DNA of 64,000 bases from Paramesorhizobium salinisoli (lineage in GTDB: Bacteria > Pseudomonadota > Alphaproteobacteria > Rhizobiales > Rhizobiaceae). The notes under the pieces were generated by a model. The model made no database searches. It was given only the letters and a program-made list of their open reading frames with translations, and had not been told where the DNA came from. Positions 7,500-16,621 of this stretch are shown piece by piece. The position numbers and the translations under genes were made by a program. The stretch's first letter is position 1. The number at the start of each line of letters is the position of its first letter. The stretch lies in contig NZ_QOZG01000009.1 of the NCBI RefSeq assembly GCF_003335045.1, positions 124,001-188,000 of the forward strand. The letters run 5' to 3'.

Positions 7500-7904
7500 A
7501 TGGCCAATGGATCCTTCTGGCGCAGTTATAGCTTCGCCTGGATAACCCTGGGATTTTTCATTCTGACGATCGTCGGACATTGGATATTCGGCTGGTACGC
7601 GTTCGTGAACGAACAGCAAAGCCATGGGGAAGCCGCAACTTTCGGTCCCTATGTGATCGAGATGATGCGCGACACATTAGAGAACTGGCAGTCGGAGTTT
7701 CTGCAACTCCTCTGGCAGGTGGGGGGATTGGCCTTTTTGCTTTTTTTAGGCTCCCCTCAATCGAAAGAGGGAAACGATCGCCTGGAAGCGAAAGTAGACC
7801 AATTGCTCCGGCAACTCGATCCCGCCCGTGGCGAGGCCATTATCCGCGAGATCGACGATCGCTATTCAGGAAGGCATACGGACGAGCCGCATGCGCATCG
7901 CTAG
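7500..7904 (+). CDS. DUF6766 family membrane protein
   Basis: A 134-residue protein with two hydrophobic segments (about 13-35 and 70-85) separated by WYAFVNEQQSHGEAATFGPYVIEMMRDTLENWQSEFLQ, a highly conserved stretch of DUF6766. The cytoplasmic tail is charged and ends HTDEPHAHR. The function is unknown. ATG 7500 has a GGAAAGG ribosome site. An EcfG-type promoter precedes it, which agrees with other members being found beside stress genes. It converges on the HWE kinase gene with 8 bp between stops. Confidence 0.85.
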   Translation: MANGSFWRSYSFAWITLGFFILTIVGHWIFGWYAFVNEQQSHGEAATFGPYVIEMMRDTLENWQSEFLQLLWQVGGLAFLLFLGSPQSKEGNDRLEAKVDQLLRQLDPARGEAIIREIDDRYSGRHTDEPHAHR

Positions 7905-7912
7905 GTATGAAT

Positions 7913-9322
7913 TCAGTCCCCCTGGACCCGCTCTCGAGGCACGGAAAGCCTGATGACCAGGCCTTGGGGAGTCCAATCCCTCGCGATGTGGCCACCCAGC
8001 GGAGCGACTGTGGCGCGCATCAGCGAGGTGCCGAACCCCTCATCCGAAGGTTCGCTTTCGATGGACGGGCCGCCGCGCTCGCGCCAGTTCAAAATGAACT
8101 GGTCGTCATTCTCATCGCACGCGATATCGAGGCGTCCCGCGGGGACGGATAGGGCGCCATATTTGGCGGCATTCGTTGCAAACTCATGCAGGAGCAGGGC
8201 GAAATTCGTAATCGCGGAACCGCCTATGATCAAATCAGCGCCGATGATCGTGGCCCGCTGGCCACCGTCCTGATTGTCCTCAAATGGCAACAGGATCAAC
8301 TGGATCAATTTGTGGAGCGTCGTCGCCTGGTTCTGCTCGCCCGTCTGGTTCCAGGCTTGCGGCAGGGTCAACGTATGAGCCTGGGCCAGAGCATTGAAAC
8401 GCTCGCGCACTGCGGCGGCGAGTTCCTCGGCGGAAGCTGCCGACCGGGCGCTCAGGGTCACGAGGCTGCTCGAAAGCGTGAAGAGATTCTTCACCCGATG
8501 GTTCATTTCCTTGAGAAGCAGCCGTTGTTGTTGTTCGGCCTGCCTGCGCTCAGTGATGTCGCGGGCGATCTTCGAAGCGCCTACAATGCGACCATCCTCG
8601 TTCTTGATGGGGGATACGGTCAGCGAGATATCGATCAGTGTTCCGTCCTTGCGTTGCCGGATGGTTTCATAGTGATCAATGCGCTCGCCCCGACGGATAC
8701 GCGCGAGGATCGCCGGCTCCTCGTCGTGCCGCTCCGCCGGTATCAGGATCGTGACGGGCTTGCCGATCACTTCATCGGCCGTATAGCCGAAAATACGCTG
8801 CGCCCCACTGTTCCAGCTCATGAGGACGCCATTGAGGTCCTTGGAGAGAATGGCGTCGTCGGAGGATTCCACGATTGCGGCAAGCCGTTGTGCCGCCTCG
8901 TCCACGGATTTGCGGCCGCTGATATCCACCAGCATGTTGACAGCGCCGACAAGGTTCCTCGCGGAATCGAAGAGCGGGGTCGGAAAGGCGAGGAATGGAA
9001 CACGACGGCCGTCCGGACGCTCGGCAACAGCCTCGATGCCCCGGATCGGCCGCTTCTCCTTAAGGGCCATCGCCATGGGGCATTCATCATGCGGCAGGAA
9101 TCTCCCATCCGGCCAAAAGAGCTTCCAGGAACCGCAAAATTCGCTTTTCCCAAGCTCCGGCCTCACACCCCACAATTCAGCGGCGGCTTCGTTATAAAAT
9201 GTGATGCGCCCTTCGGCATCGGTCGTGTACACCGCTGCCGGCAGCGCCTGCAGGATCGCCCCTTCATTGGACATGGTGTTCACGAGGTCGAGCGTGTGGG
9301 CATAATCGGCCAGATTCTTCAT
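7913..9322 (-). CDS. PAS-PAS HWE histidine kinase
   Basis: A 469-residue soluble sensor kinase. Two PAS domains (about 22-135 and 145-262, the second followed by a PAC-type IVGASKIARDITERR) precede the HWE/HisKA_2 dimerisation region with the phospho-acceptor His275 in KEMNHRVKNLF. The catalytic domain carries HEFATNAAKYGALS and the WRERGGP motif typical of HWE kinases. No transmembrane segment is visible, so it should sense a cytoplasmic cue (redox, light or a small molecule) if anything. No response regulator is adjacent. In alphaproteobacteria HWE/HisKA_2 kinases frequently feed the PhyR-NepR-EcfG stress switch; its location beside three EcfG-type promoters makes that plausible but unproven. 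Confidence 0.92.
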   Translation of the reverse strand: MKNLADYAHTLDLVNTMSNEGAILQALPAAVYTTDAEGRITFYNEAAAELWGVRPELGKSEFCGSWKLFWPDGRFLPHDECPMAMALKEKRPIRGIEAVAERPDGRRVPFLAFPTPLFDSARNLVGAVNMLVDISGRKSVDEAAQRLAAIVESSDDAILSKDLNGVLMSWNSGAQRIFGYTADEVIGKPVTILIPAERHDEEPAILARIRRGERIDHYETIRQRKDGTLIDISLTVSPIKNEDGRIVGASKIARDITERRQAEQQQRLLLKEMNHRVKNLFTLSSSLVTLSARSAASAEELAAAVRERFNALAQAHTLTLPQAWNQTGEQNQATTLHKLIQLILLPFEDNQDGGQRATIIGADLIIGGSAITNFALLLHEFATNAAKYGALSVPAGRLDIACDENDDQFILNWRERGGPSIESEPSDEGFGTSLMRATVAPLGGHIARDWTPQGLVIRLSVPRERVQGD

Positions 9323-9518
9323 GTTCGCTCCGGAGGACAGTATATCCGGGCCGCCAAAGCCGCTCGGGTTTTGGCCGCTGTACCAGCCGAAAACCCGGCG
9401 AGAATATCATACAAAATCACCTTTTCCATAGGGATCATGATGCGAAGCCGCGGCATTGATCCGGCACGGCGGATCAGCTTTCCCGGATGCTTGCTTGACG
9501 CCATGGCCAAACGAAGCT

Positions 9519-10382
9519 TCACCGCCTGCCCAGGAATTGGAGGAGCTCTCCGGCGAGCTCTTCCGGCACTTCTTCCGCCATATGGTGGCCGCAGTCCAGG
9601 TCGCGTCCCTCGCAGCTTGTCGTCCACGGCCGCCACACGTCGAGAACATTGCCGTAGATCTGCTCGAGGTCGTCTCGTAACGACCACAGGAACAATGCGG
9701 GACAGGTAATTCGACGTCCTGCATTTCGGTCCGCCGCGTCATGCTCCCGGTCGATGCCAAGCCCCGCCCGATAATCCTCGATCATGCCGTGGACGGTGGC
9801 GGGGTCGTGAATGGCCGCCCGATAATCCTCGTAGGCTTCCGCGCCCATCTGCTCTGGCGATCCTCCGTACCAGGCATCGGGATCGGCGAGGATGACTCGC
9901 TCTGGCCTCTCGGGCTGGGCGAAGAAGAACCAATGCCACGAGGCGGTGGCGAAACGCGCGTCGCAACGCTCCAGGGCTTCGAGGATTGGGACGCCGTCGA
10001 GAATGGCCAGATGGCTGACCGAAGCCGGATGGTCCATGGCGGTGCGAAAGGCGGTGTAGCTACCCCGGTCATGGCCGCAAATCGCAAAGCGGTTGAAATC
10101 CAGCCTTTGCATCAGGGCCACGCAATCGCGCGCCTTGGCCCGTTTTGAAGAACCGGAATGATCTGATGTGTCGGCTGGCTTCGATGACTGTCCGAAGCCG
10201 CGCAAGTCGGGGCACACGACCGTATGGGTCCTGGCCAGCAATGGCGCCACACGGTGCCATGTGGCATGGGTTCTGGGATGGCCATGAAGGAGCAGGATCG
10301 GCGGGCCGCTCCCGCCATGCCGCACGCGCAATGTCGCCTCCGGCAGTTCGATCATTTCCAGATCAAATCCTTCGAAGATCAT
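9519..10382 (-). CDS. Alpha/beta hydrolase, haloacetate dehalogenase-like
   Basis: A 287-residue alpha/beta hydrolase. HGHPRTHATWH (33-43) is the oxyanion region, the nucleophile elbow GHDRGS places an aspartate (Asp105) where lipases have serine, and the catalytic histidine is in DCGHHMAEEVPEE (about 266). HWFFFAQPERPERVILADPDAWY closely resembles the cap of fluoroacetate/haloacetate dehalogenases, which hydrolyse the C-halogen bond of short haloacids; an epoxide hydrolase-like substrate is the alternative. It lies 36 bp after the GST gene on the same strand, so the two may be cotranscribed as a detoxification pair. Confidence 0.85.
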   Translation of the reverse strand: MIFEGFDLEMIELPEATLRVRHGGSGPPILLLHGHPRTHATWHRVAPLLARTHTVVCPDLRGFGQSSKPADTSDHSGSSKRAKARDCVALMQRLDFNRFAICGHDRGSYTAFRTAMDHPASVSHLAILDGVPILEALERCDARFATASWHWFFFAQPERPERVILADPDAWYGGSPEQMGAEAYEDYRAAIHDPATVHGMIEDYRAGLGIDREHDAADRNAGRRITCPALFLWSLRDDLEQIYGNVLDVWRPWTTSCEGRDLDCGHHMAEEVPEELAGELLQFLGRR

Positions 10383-10418
10383 TCCCGCTCCTGTGATCTG
10401 CCGTGCCCAAGCTGGGCC

Positions 10419-11135
10419 TCAGTCGCTGGTATCCAACTCCGGATAATGGCGAAAAATACCGGATTCGTTGAAGGCGAGCCGCCGGCGAGAGGCGAGATAT
10501 CGCTTGATGTTGGGTCTTTGCCCGACCGCATCGTGAAGGGCGTCCAGCGCCGGATATTGCCGCTCGTAATCCTGCATGGCGCGGGGAAAGGCGTAGCGTA
10601 GCCCTTCGATCACATGGAACAGGGAAAGATCGACATAGCTCAAGCCGTTGCCCACCATGCGCGTGTCGCCATGCGGGTTCTGCTGCAATACGCGCTCGAA
10701 ATAGCCGAGATATTTTGGCAGCCGCTCGGCAATGAAGGCGGCGGCGCGCACCCTGGCGGCATCCTTCTGGTCTTCGTAATATTGCGAGACCGAGATCGGG
10801 TGGTGAGTGTCATGGATTTGGACGAGGAAATCGGCAATCGTCAATTGCAGTCCGTTCGCCGCATAGCGCAGCCTCTCGTCTTTGGGCGCAAGGCCGAGCT
10901 TCGGTCCGAGGTAGAGCAGGATGTTCGCCACATGCGAGACGATCATCTCGCCATCCCTCAAAAAGGGTGGGGCGAAGGGGATGTGCGGCTCCGTGCGACT
11001 GTTGATGATCTTCATCATCGCCGCCGTGCTGTCGCGGGCAACATCGACATAATCGGCGCCGGCTTCCTCCAGCGCCAGCCGGATGAACTCTCCGCGACCT
11101 GGAATGCCGTCCCAATAATAAAGCTCGTAAGGCAT
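10419..11135 (-). CDS. Glutathione S-transferase family protein
   Basis: A 238-residue GST. The N-terminal thioredoxin-like domain starts PYELYYWDGIPGRGEFIRLALEEAGADY with a candidate Tyr/Ser-type active-site region, and the SHVANILLYLG segment matches the conserved Ser-x-A/I-I glutathione-binding turn (usually ES-AI; here the acidic residue is missing: VSHVANI). The all-helical C-terminal domain spans about 90-230, ending YPALDALHDAVGQRPNIKRYLAS. It presumably conjugates or reduces electrophiles with glutathione. It is followed by the dehalogenase-like hydrolase. Confidence 0.88.
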   Translation of the reverse strand: MPYELYYWDGIPGRGEFIRLALEEAGADYVDVARDSTAAMMKIINSRTEPHIPFAPPFLRDGEMIVSHVANILLYLGPKLGLAPKDERLRYAANGLQLTIADFLVQIHDTHHPISVSQYYEDQKDAARVRAAAFIAERLPKYLGYFERVLQQNPHGDTRMVGNGLSYVDLSLFHVIEGLRYAFPRAMQDYERQYPALDALHDAVGQRPNIKRYLASRRRLAFNESGIFRHYPELDTSD

Positions 11136-11334
11136 GCAATCTCCTTTCCGGTCGATCGATGATCAGTTCATCTAGCACGATCAGGGGAATCTGGCGCGAA
11201 ATACGGCTCAAAAGCGAGTGAAAACACGCCAGATGCGGAGAAATTTTTGGGAAAGGAGATGAAATCAGCGGATTTTCGCGTCCGAAACCCGCTTGTTATC
11301 GCTGTCTTGCCGTTCCGGCCATCGCGGATCTGCT

Positions 11335-11826
11335 TCAGAGTTTGGCGACCAGGGCCGCGAGCTGATCGGTGCACTGGCCCCAGCCCTGGTGAAAGCCCAT
11401 CTCCTCATGCGCCTTGCAGTCAGCGGCGCTCCAGTGGCGGACGCGCGCCGTATATCGCGTCTGGCCATCTTCATTCTCAAAGCTCAGGATGATCGTGATG
11501 AACGGCTTTTCCGAAGGTTCCCATGCCCTGGTATAGGCATCGGTCACGACGATGCGTTCGTTTTCGACGACGTCGAGATAGACGCCCCTGTTGGGAAGAT
11601 CGGCGCCGTCAGGGCTGCGCATGACGATGAAATTCGAGCCGCCCGGCCGCACGTCGAGTTCCGCATGCGGTGTCGTATAGGGCAGAGGCGCGAACCATTG
11701 CTTGAGCAGTTCCGCCTCGGTCCAGGCGCGGAACAGTTTCTCGCGCGGCGCGTCAATGAGGCGGGTCAATACCAGTTCACGGTCGTTCGTTGTGGGCGCT
11801 TCAGCAGTCGTCGTCATTGTCATCAT
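11335..11826 (-). CDS. SRPBCC (AHSA1-like) domain protein
   Basis: A roughly 163-residue START-like protein: DRELVLTRLIDAPREKLFRAWTEAELLKQWFAP is the classic AHSA1/SRPBCC opening, and the end EEMGFHQGWGQCTDQLAALV is the usual C-terminal helix. Such small proteins bind hydrophobic ligands and are frequent partners of ECF42/ECF41 sigma factors in YCII-sigma-SRPBCC clusters. The start is among ATG 11826, 11823 or 11817; a TTG at 11850 is less likely. It lies 82 bp downstream of the sigma gene in the same direction. Confidence 0.85.
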   Translation of the reverse strand: MMTMTTTAEAPTTNDRELVLTRLIDAPREKLFRAWTEAELLKQWFAPLPYTTPHAELDVRPGGSNFIVMRSPDGADLPNRGVYLDVVENERIVVTDAYTRAWEPSEKPFITIILSFENEDGQTRYTARVRHWSAADCKAHEEMGFHQGWGQCTDQLAALVAKL

Positions 11827-11908
11827 CCCGGTTGGTTGGTTCTGTCCCAAGGACGCACGGATCGCCGCCTATCCTACATTCCCGTGAATCTTTTTGAACA
11901 AAATCCGG

Positions 11909-13162
11909 TCAGGCGGATGCGTCGATTTGAGCAAGCTGGTCGAGATGCATGCGGATATGGGCGGCTTCGGCAGCCGTATTGGCGAGCGCAATGGCGCGGT
12001 CGAAAGCGATGCGCGCCTCCTCCTTGCGGCCGAGCTTCTTCAAAAGGCCGCCCTTGACGCCGAAATAATGGAAATAGCCGGACAGCTTTTCTTCCAGCGG
12101 CTCGATAAGCGAAAGCGCTTCCGCGGGCCCATGTACCTTCTCGAGCGCAACGGCGCGGTTGAGCGTAACCACAGGCGAGGAGGTGAACGTTTCCAGTGCT
12201 GAATAAAGCAATTCGATTTCCACCCAGTCGGTATCCTCGGGCCGCGCCGCGCGAGCGTGGAGCGCGGCGATCGCCGCCTGGATCTGGTAGGGGCCGGGGC
12301 GTCTGTGCCGCATGGCCTTGTCGATGAGCGCCAGACCTTCCGCGATCATTTGTCCGTTCCAGAGGCCCCGGTCCTGCTTTTCCAGCAGGACGATCGCGCC
12401 GTCGGCGTCGAAGCGGGCCGCGGCGCGCGCATGCTGGAGGAGAAGCAACGCCATTAGCCCCATGATTTCGGGTTCGCTGGGGAAAATGCGCAACAGCAGC
12501 CGCGCCAGCCTGATCGCCTCGTCGCACAGCGGAAAACGTGCCCTGGCCTCGCCGCCACCCGCCGAATAGCCTTCGTTGAAGATCAGATAGACCATGGCGC
12601 TGACCGCCGCGAGCCGTTCGGCGCGTTCGATGGGGCCGGGGGTCTCGAACGGAAGGTCGCCGGCGCCGATACGCGCCTTGGCCCGGGTGATGCGCTGCTC
12701 CATCGCGCTTTCGCCGACAAGGAAAGCCCGTGCGATCTGCCTGACCGACAGGCCCGAAACGATCCTGAGCGCCAGCGCGACCTGCTGCGTGGCCGGCAGA
12801 TCCGGGTGACAGCAGATAAAGAGCAGCCGCAGGATATCGTCGCGATAGTCGGCCACGTCCAGTTTCTCGACAACTGTCGCCTCCGCGTCTTCGAGATCGG
12901 AAAGCTGATCTTCAGCGGGCAGCGGTTGCTGCTTGGCCTGACGGCGCACCACATCGATCGCGCTGTTGCGCCCGACGAAAATCAGCCATGCGATCGGATC
13001 GCGCGGCGGTCCGTTCTTCGCCCAGCTCTTGAGCGCCCGGAGGCAAGCCTCCTGAAATGCCTCTTCGGCCGTATCGAGATCGCGGAAATAACGAAGCAGC
13101 GCCCCGACCGCCTGGGGGCGGGCAGCAGTCAGCGCGGCATCGATCCAGTGCGTGTCGGTCAT
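11909..13162 (-). CDS. ECF42-type RNA polymerase sigma factor
   Basis: A 417-residue sigma-70 family factor. Region 2 is about 5-80 (RYFRDLDTAEEAFQEACLRALKSW; WLIFVGRNSAIDVVRR) and region 4 about 105-165 (ATQQVALALRIVSGLSVRQIARAFLVGESAMEQRITRAKARI). A long C-terminal extension (about 175-410, DUF6596 then TPR-like) with NEGYSAGG and LNRAVALEKVHGP is the hallmark of ECF42 factors, which lack a classical anti-sigma factor and need this extension for activity. The start codon overlaps the stop of the DGPF-domain gene by 4 bp, so the two are translationally coupled. Confidence 0.92.
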   Translation of the reverse strand: MTDTHWIDAALTAARPQAVGALLRYFRDLDTAEEAFQEACLRALKSWAKNGPPRDPIAWLIFVGRNSAIDVVRRQAKQQPLPAEDQLSDLEDAEATVVEKLDVADYRDDILRLLFICCHPDLPATQQVALALRIVSGLSVRQIARAFLVGESAMEQRITRAKARIGAGDLPFETPGPIERAERLAAVSAMVYLIFNEGYSAGGGEARARFPLCDEAIRLARLLLRIFPSEPEIMGLMALLLLQHARAAARFDADGAIVLLEKQDRGLWNGQMIAEGLALIDKAMRHRRPGPYQIQAAIAALHARAARPEDTDWVEIELLYSALETFTSSPVVTLNRAVALEKVHGPAEALSLIEPLEEKLSGYFHYFGVKGGLLKKLGRKEEARIAFDRAIALANTAAEAAHIRMHLDQLAQIDASA

Positions 13163-13533
13163 GCCGGACCTGGTGCTGGATGATAAAGCATGATCGGCCG
13201 GATCTCATAGGAGCCGGTGCCGGGATTTGCCCCCGCAAGATCACGCGCTGTGTCGAGAGCTTCGTCGAGCGACGCGGCTTCGATCACGTAGAAGCCCAGA
13301 AGCTGCTCTTTCGTCTCGGCGAATGGCCCGTCGATGACGAGCGGCGTATCGCCGTTCTTGCGCAAGGTCGTCGCCGCGGTCGTCGGCAGGAGCCGCGCCA
13401 CGGGACCGAGCCGGCCCGCCTTGGCGAGCCCGTCTTGAACCGCCATCAGCTTTCCCATCACGGCGTTCTCTTCCTCCTGGGACCAGGAGCCGACGACGTC
13501 CTCGGAATTATAGCAAAGTATCGCATAAAGCAT
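13159..13533 (-). CDS. YCII-related DGPF-domain protein
   Basis: A 124-residue YCII-like protein: it begins MLYAILCYNSEDVVGSWSQEEE and contains VIDGPFAETKEQLLGFYVIEA, the DGPF motif that names the group. The conserved His/Asp pair of YciI enzymes is not evident, as usual for this branch. I start at ATG 13533, which has an AGAGGG site; a longer open frame to 13665 adds residues unlike the family. Genes of this type are the standard partner and target of ECF42 sigma factors; biochemical function unknown. Confidence 0.9.
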   Translation of the reverse strand: MLYAILCYNSEDVVGSWSQEEENAVMGKLMAVQDGLAKAGRLGPVARLLPTTAATTLRKNGDTPLVIDGPFAETKEQLLGFYVIEAASLDEALDTARDLAGANPGTGSYEIRPIMLYHPAPGPA

Positions 13534-13555
13534 GGGCCATCCCTCTTTCCATGAA

Positions 13556-13582
13556 GACGAACAAGTATGGCCTTTCCCGACA
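13556..13582 (-). promoter_or_regulatory. Candidate ECF42-dependent promoter
   Basis: On the minus strand TGTCGG (13582-13577) and CGTC (13559-13556) are separated by 17 bp, 22 bp before the DGPF gene start. This resembles the TGTCGA / CG(A/T)C motif reported for ECF42 targets, with one mismatch, and suggests autoregulation. Confidence 0.55.
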
Positions 13583-13623
13583 TTTGGTCGAGGATTTTTT
13601 GCGTAGGGTTGCGGGAAGCATAA

Positions 13624-13653
13624 AGCGGCACCGCCCGGTCGGGCGATACCGCT
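13624..13653 (-). terminator. Terminator after the Na/Pi cotransporter gene
   Basis: An interrupted stem (AGCGG and CGCCC pairing with GGGCG and CCGCT) around a GGTC loop, about 20 bp beyond the stop of the Na/Pi cotransporter gene. Confidence 0.6.
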
Positions 13654-13674
13654 CCCTCGATGCATGCCCGCAGC

Positions 13675-15417
13675 TTATTCCGCTGGAACCGGGCTGAGGC
13701 CGCCTTGGTTGATGTCGCTCTCGTTCATGGAACGAGCCCTGTCCTGTCTTTGCGCCGCGCGTGCCAGAATGCCCTGGCGGTTGACGGATTTGCGCTCGGC
13801 GTCGATGCGGCGGATCAGGATTTCGGCGCGCTCGATCGAGCCGAGCAAAGCGAGGATGGTGCCGCGTTCTTCGGCGCCGGCATTCGGCCCGAGTGCGAGG
13901 GTCCGCGCGCGCAGTTCCTCAACCTCTGGATAGCTGACATGCCCGGCTGGCAGGGCTGGATCGGTGACGCCATGATCGGGCAGGATATCGCGCAACGAGA
14001 CGTCGAGCTTGCCAAGTGCCGCTTCGACAATGGCACTGGCCTGAGGACTGAATTTCTCGCGTTTGACGCGTCGCGCCACCTGGTGCATCGATTCCGTCAG
14101 CGCAGCCGTGAAATCCGCCTCCTCGATCAGGCTGGCGATAAGGTCGAGCTGCTCGTAAGGCAGATCCTCCTTCATCAGGGATGCCGTATAGGCGCGGATG
14201 TCCCGGCTGAGAATGTCGGTCGCGAGGTAGTGCTCGCCCGGATCTGAGGGCGCAGTTTTGGCGCCGCGTGCGATGTCGAGGAACATGGCACCCGCCTGCA
14301 GATGACGGGCGGTTTCCTTTTGCACGGCAGGAACCGCCAGCGCGAAATCATTGGCGAGCTTGCTGTTGAGGAATTTGGGGGTCGAGTAATCCTCAATGTC
14401 CTCTGCGTCAGTTCGTCCGATGCGCGAGAGCACCCGTTCGAACACGCCGACGAAGGGGAACAGCAATGCCGTGTTGAAGATATTGAAGAAGGTGGAGTAG
14501 ACGCCGACAGCGACGGGAACCAGCGGAAAGGTTTCCTTGCCATCGATCATGACAGGAAGGCTCGGATCGCCACCGAACCACTGCATGCCCCATTTCAGTA
14601 TTTCGATCGAGACGAAGAACAGCGGAACCGTGATGCACACGCCGATGATGTTGAACGTGATATGCGCATAAGCGGCGCGCTTGGCGTTCTTCGACAGGTT
14701 GAGCGAGGCGATCCAGGAAGTGATCGTGGTGCCGAGATCCGCGCCGAGCGAGAAGGCGACGGCCGTCTGCCAGTCGAGGATGCCGGCGGCGCCGAGACCC
14801 ATGACGATGCCGATCGTCGCCGAAGACGAGTGGATCATCGCGGTCACGCCGGCAGCGATGAGGACGCATTTGAGCAGGTTGAGATAGCTGTCAGCCTGCA
14901 GTGTCGCAAGCAACTCCATCACCTCGGGCATATTGCGCAGCGGGCGCAGGCCGCCTGTCATCAAATTCAGTCCGTAGAAGATCAGTGCGAAGCCCATGCA
15001 GGCCAGCGCGATGTTGCGAACCTTTTCGCTTTTCGAGAAGCAGTAGAGGAGCGAGAACGCCCCTGCGAAGATCAGGCCGAGCGGCCCGAGCGGCAGCGCG
15101 ATCAGCCCGTTGCCGAGCGTCGTGCCGATATTGGCGCCCATGATGACGCTGATGGCGGGCCGCAATCCCACGACGCCGGCATTGACGAGGCCGACCACCA
15201 TCACCGTCATCGCGGTCGATGACTGGATGACGCCGGTAATGGCCGTGCCGGCCAGGACGCCCTTGATCGGCGTCCCCGCAGCCTTGGCGAGGAAGGCGCG
15301 CATCTTGTTCACCGAAAGCGCCTGAATGCCGTTCGACATGAATTCCAGGCCGAGCATGAAAATGCCCAGCCCGCCGATAACCGGGACAAGAATGTCCTTG
15401 AATATATCTATATCCAT
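13675..15417 (-). CDS. Na+/phosphate cotransporter family protein
   Basis: A 580-residue membrane protein of the NptA/YjbB type. The first ~320 residues hold about eight hydrophobic helices with the two inverted signature repeats GVIQSSTAMTV and MIHSSSATIGI, each followed by GANIGTT or GADLGTT. The C-terminal ~220 residues are soluble and helical, PhoU-like, as in this family. Predicted role: sodium-coupled phosphate movement at the inner membrane, in YjbB proposed to be export. It appears monocistronic, with a hairpin after the stop. Confidence 0.9.
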   Translation of the reverse strand: MDIDIFKDILVPVIGGLGIFMLGLEFMSNGIQALSVNKMRAFLAKAAGTPIKGVLAGTAITGVIQSSTAMTVMVVGLVNAGVVGLRPAISVIMGANIGTTLGNGLIALPLGPLGLIFAGAFSLLYCFSKSEKVRNIALACMGFALIFYGLNLMTGGLRPLRNMPEVMELLATLQADSYLNLLKCVLIAAGVTAMIHSSSATIGIVMGLGAAGILDWQTAVAFSLGADLGTTITSWIASLNLSKNAKRAAYAHITFNIIGVCITVPLFFVSIEILKWGMQWFGGDPSLPVMIDGKETFPLVPVAVGVYSTFFNIFNTALLFPFVGVFERVLSRIGRTDAEDIEDYSTPKFLNSKLANDFALAVPAVQKETARHLQAGAMFLDIARGAKTAPSDPGEHYLATDILSRDIRAYTASLMKEDLPYEQLDLIASLIEEADFTAALTESMHQVARRVKREKFSPQASAIVEAALGKLDVSLRDILPDHGVTDPALPAGHVSYPEVEELRARTLALGPNAGAEERGTILALLGSIERAEILIRRIDAERKSVNRQGILARAAQRQDRARSMNESDINQGGLSPVPAE

Positions 15418-15838
15418 CTACTCAGTCCCCAATTCCGTTTCCCCTGGAGTGCCGTTTGGAGGCGGCACACGAATAAACTGTCGTTCAACAGGTGCCGATT
15501 GAGCAGCGAACGGGCTCCACCTGGACGACTGGGTGGACAGCTCGTCCGCGCCCGGCGGGCATCGTTCCCTATCCCGTGCTAGCGATATATTCGTAGTGTC
15601 GTTCGTTGACGCCTGCATGACAGCGCGAAAGAGCGACGCGCGGGCCGGTTCCGGAGAATGGAATAAGGCTTCCTCGATCCGGCGCATCGACATGCGATGG
15701 CAGCGTTTCTACGCTGATTTTAATAGAGAAATGTTGTCGGTTTGCAGCTTTCCCATGGCAATACGTTGCCGGTGGAAAACGTGCCATCATTTGATCTTAG
15801 AAGGTCTTGAAAGATCTGGGGTGGAGTCGGCCCGAAGG
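15418..15838. other. Intergenic region with no supported gene
   Basis: Between the starts/ends of the Na/Pi cotransporter and GntR genes. Open frames on both strands lack recognisable proteins and good ribosome sites. The right part will hold the 3' end of the GntR transcript and the left part the promoter of the cotransporter gene. Confidence 0.5.
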
Positions 15839-16558
15839 TCAGCCGTCGGCTTCCAGCGTGGCGAAATATTGCGGATGCTGCCGGCGAAGCACGGCAATAA
15901 GCGAATTGATCCGTGAGAGATGGTGACGCATTGCCGCCTCTGCGCCCGCCGCATCGCGCCTGCGCAAGGCATCGATGATGGCGGCATGCTCCCCGATGAC
16001 GACGCGTTCGTTGAAGGCCAGGCTGAGATAGCGCACCCGGTCCATCTGCGCCTTCTGCTCGTTGATCAATGTCCACACAAGGCCGCGTCCGGATCCCTCG
16101 GCGATGGAGCGGTGAAAGGCATCATCGAGATCGTGGAAAAGCTCGCGCTCGTTGACGGCGACTGCCTTGCGCTGGCGCTCGATGATATCCTCCAGCTGGT
16201 TGATCAGGGTTTCAGAGCGGCTTTCGCATGCGTCCCTGACGACTGCCGCCTCCAGCGCTTCGCGGATAAATCGCGCATTGAGGACGGCGGCCTCGGAAAT
16301 CTTGCACACTTCGGTGGCGCGTTTGGGCTGGATGCGGACGAACTCTATCTGCGCCAGCCGGATGAACGCTTCGCGCACCGGTTGGCGCGACACGCCCAAT
16401 TGCCTGGCTATCTCGGCTTCTGAGAACTTGGCGCCGGGGGGCATCTGCAGGGTCAAGATCGCTGAATGTAGCGTCGCGAACACGCGGTCGGCGATGGTCG
16501 GATCACCCGCTTCCAGCCTTTCCGCCAGCTTTTCATCCTTGGTCGAAAGTATGTCCAT
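15839..16558 (-). CDS. GntR/FadR-family regulator (FCD domain)
   Basis: A 239-residue regulator. The winged helix is about residues 20-85 (IADRVFATLHSAILTLQMPPGAKFSEAEIARQLGVSRQPVREAFIRL) and the FCD ligand domain about 95-225, with metal-ligand positions visible as DDAFHRSIAE, EHAAIIDALRRRD and AMRHHLSRI. FCD regulators of this kind (UxuR/ExuR type) respond to hexuronates or their keto-acids. It is divergent from uxaC with a 124-bp spacer containing TGGTATGGTA on the minus strand (about 16588-16597), a possible half-site pair. It probably represses the uronate operon. Confidence 0.9.
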   Translation of the reverse strand: MDILSTKDEKLAERLEAGDPTIADRVFATLHSAILTLQMPPGAKFSEAEIARQLGVSRQPVREAFIRLAQIEFVRIQPKRATEVCKISEAAVLNARFIREALEAAVVRDACESRSETLINQLEDIIERQRKAVAVNERELFHDLDDAFHRSIAEGSGRGLVWTLINEQKAQMDRVRYLSLAFNERVVIGEHAAIIDALRRRDAAGAEAAMRHHLSRINSLIAVLRRQHPQYFATLEADG

Positions 16559-16621
16559 TCCGATCCGTTTTCTCTATTTACAAATCTACCATACCAGTTT
16601 TTACTAGGAAGACCAGACGCT

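Noticed and set aside
8186-9709. A 507-codon plus-strand frame
   Set aside because: It is antisense to the HWE kinase and the hydrolase 3' end. Its protein is low-complexity and matches nothing known, while the minus-strand proteins are well conserved.
15533-15916. A 127-codon plus-strand frame between the Na/Pi and GntR genes
   Set aside because: It overlaps the GntR 3' end, has no ribosome site and no recognisable protein.
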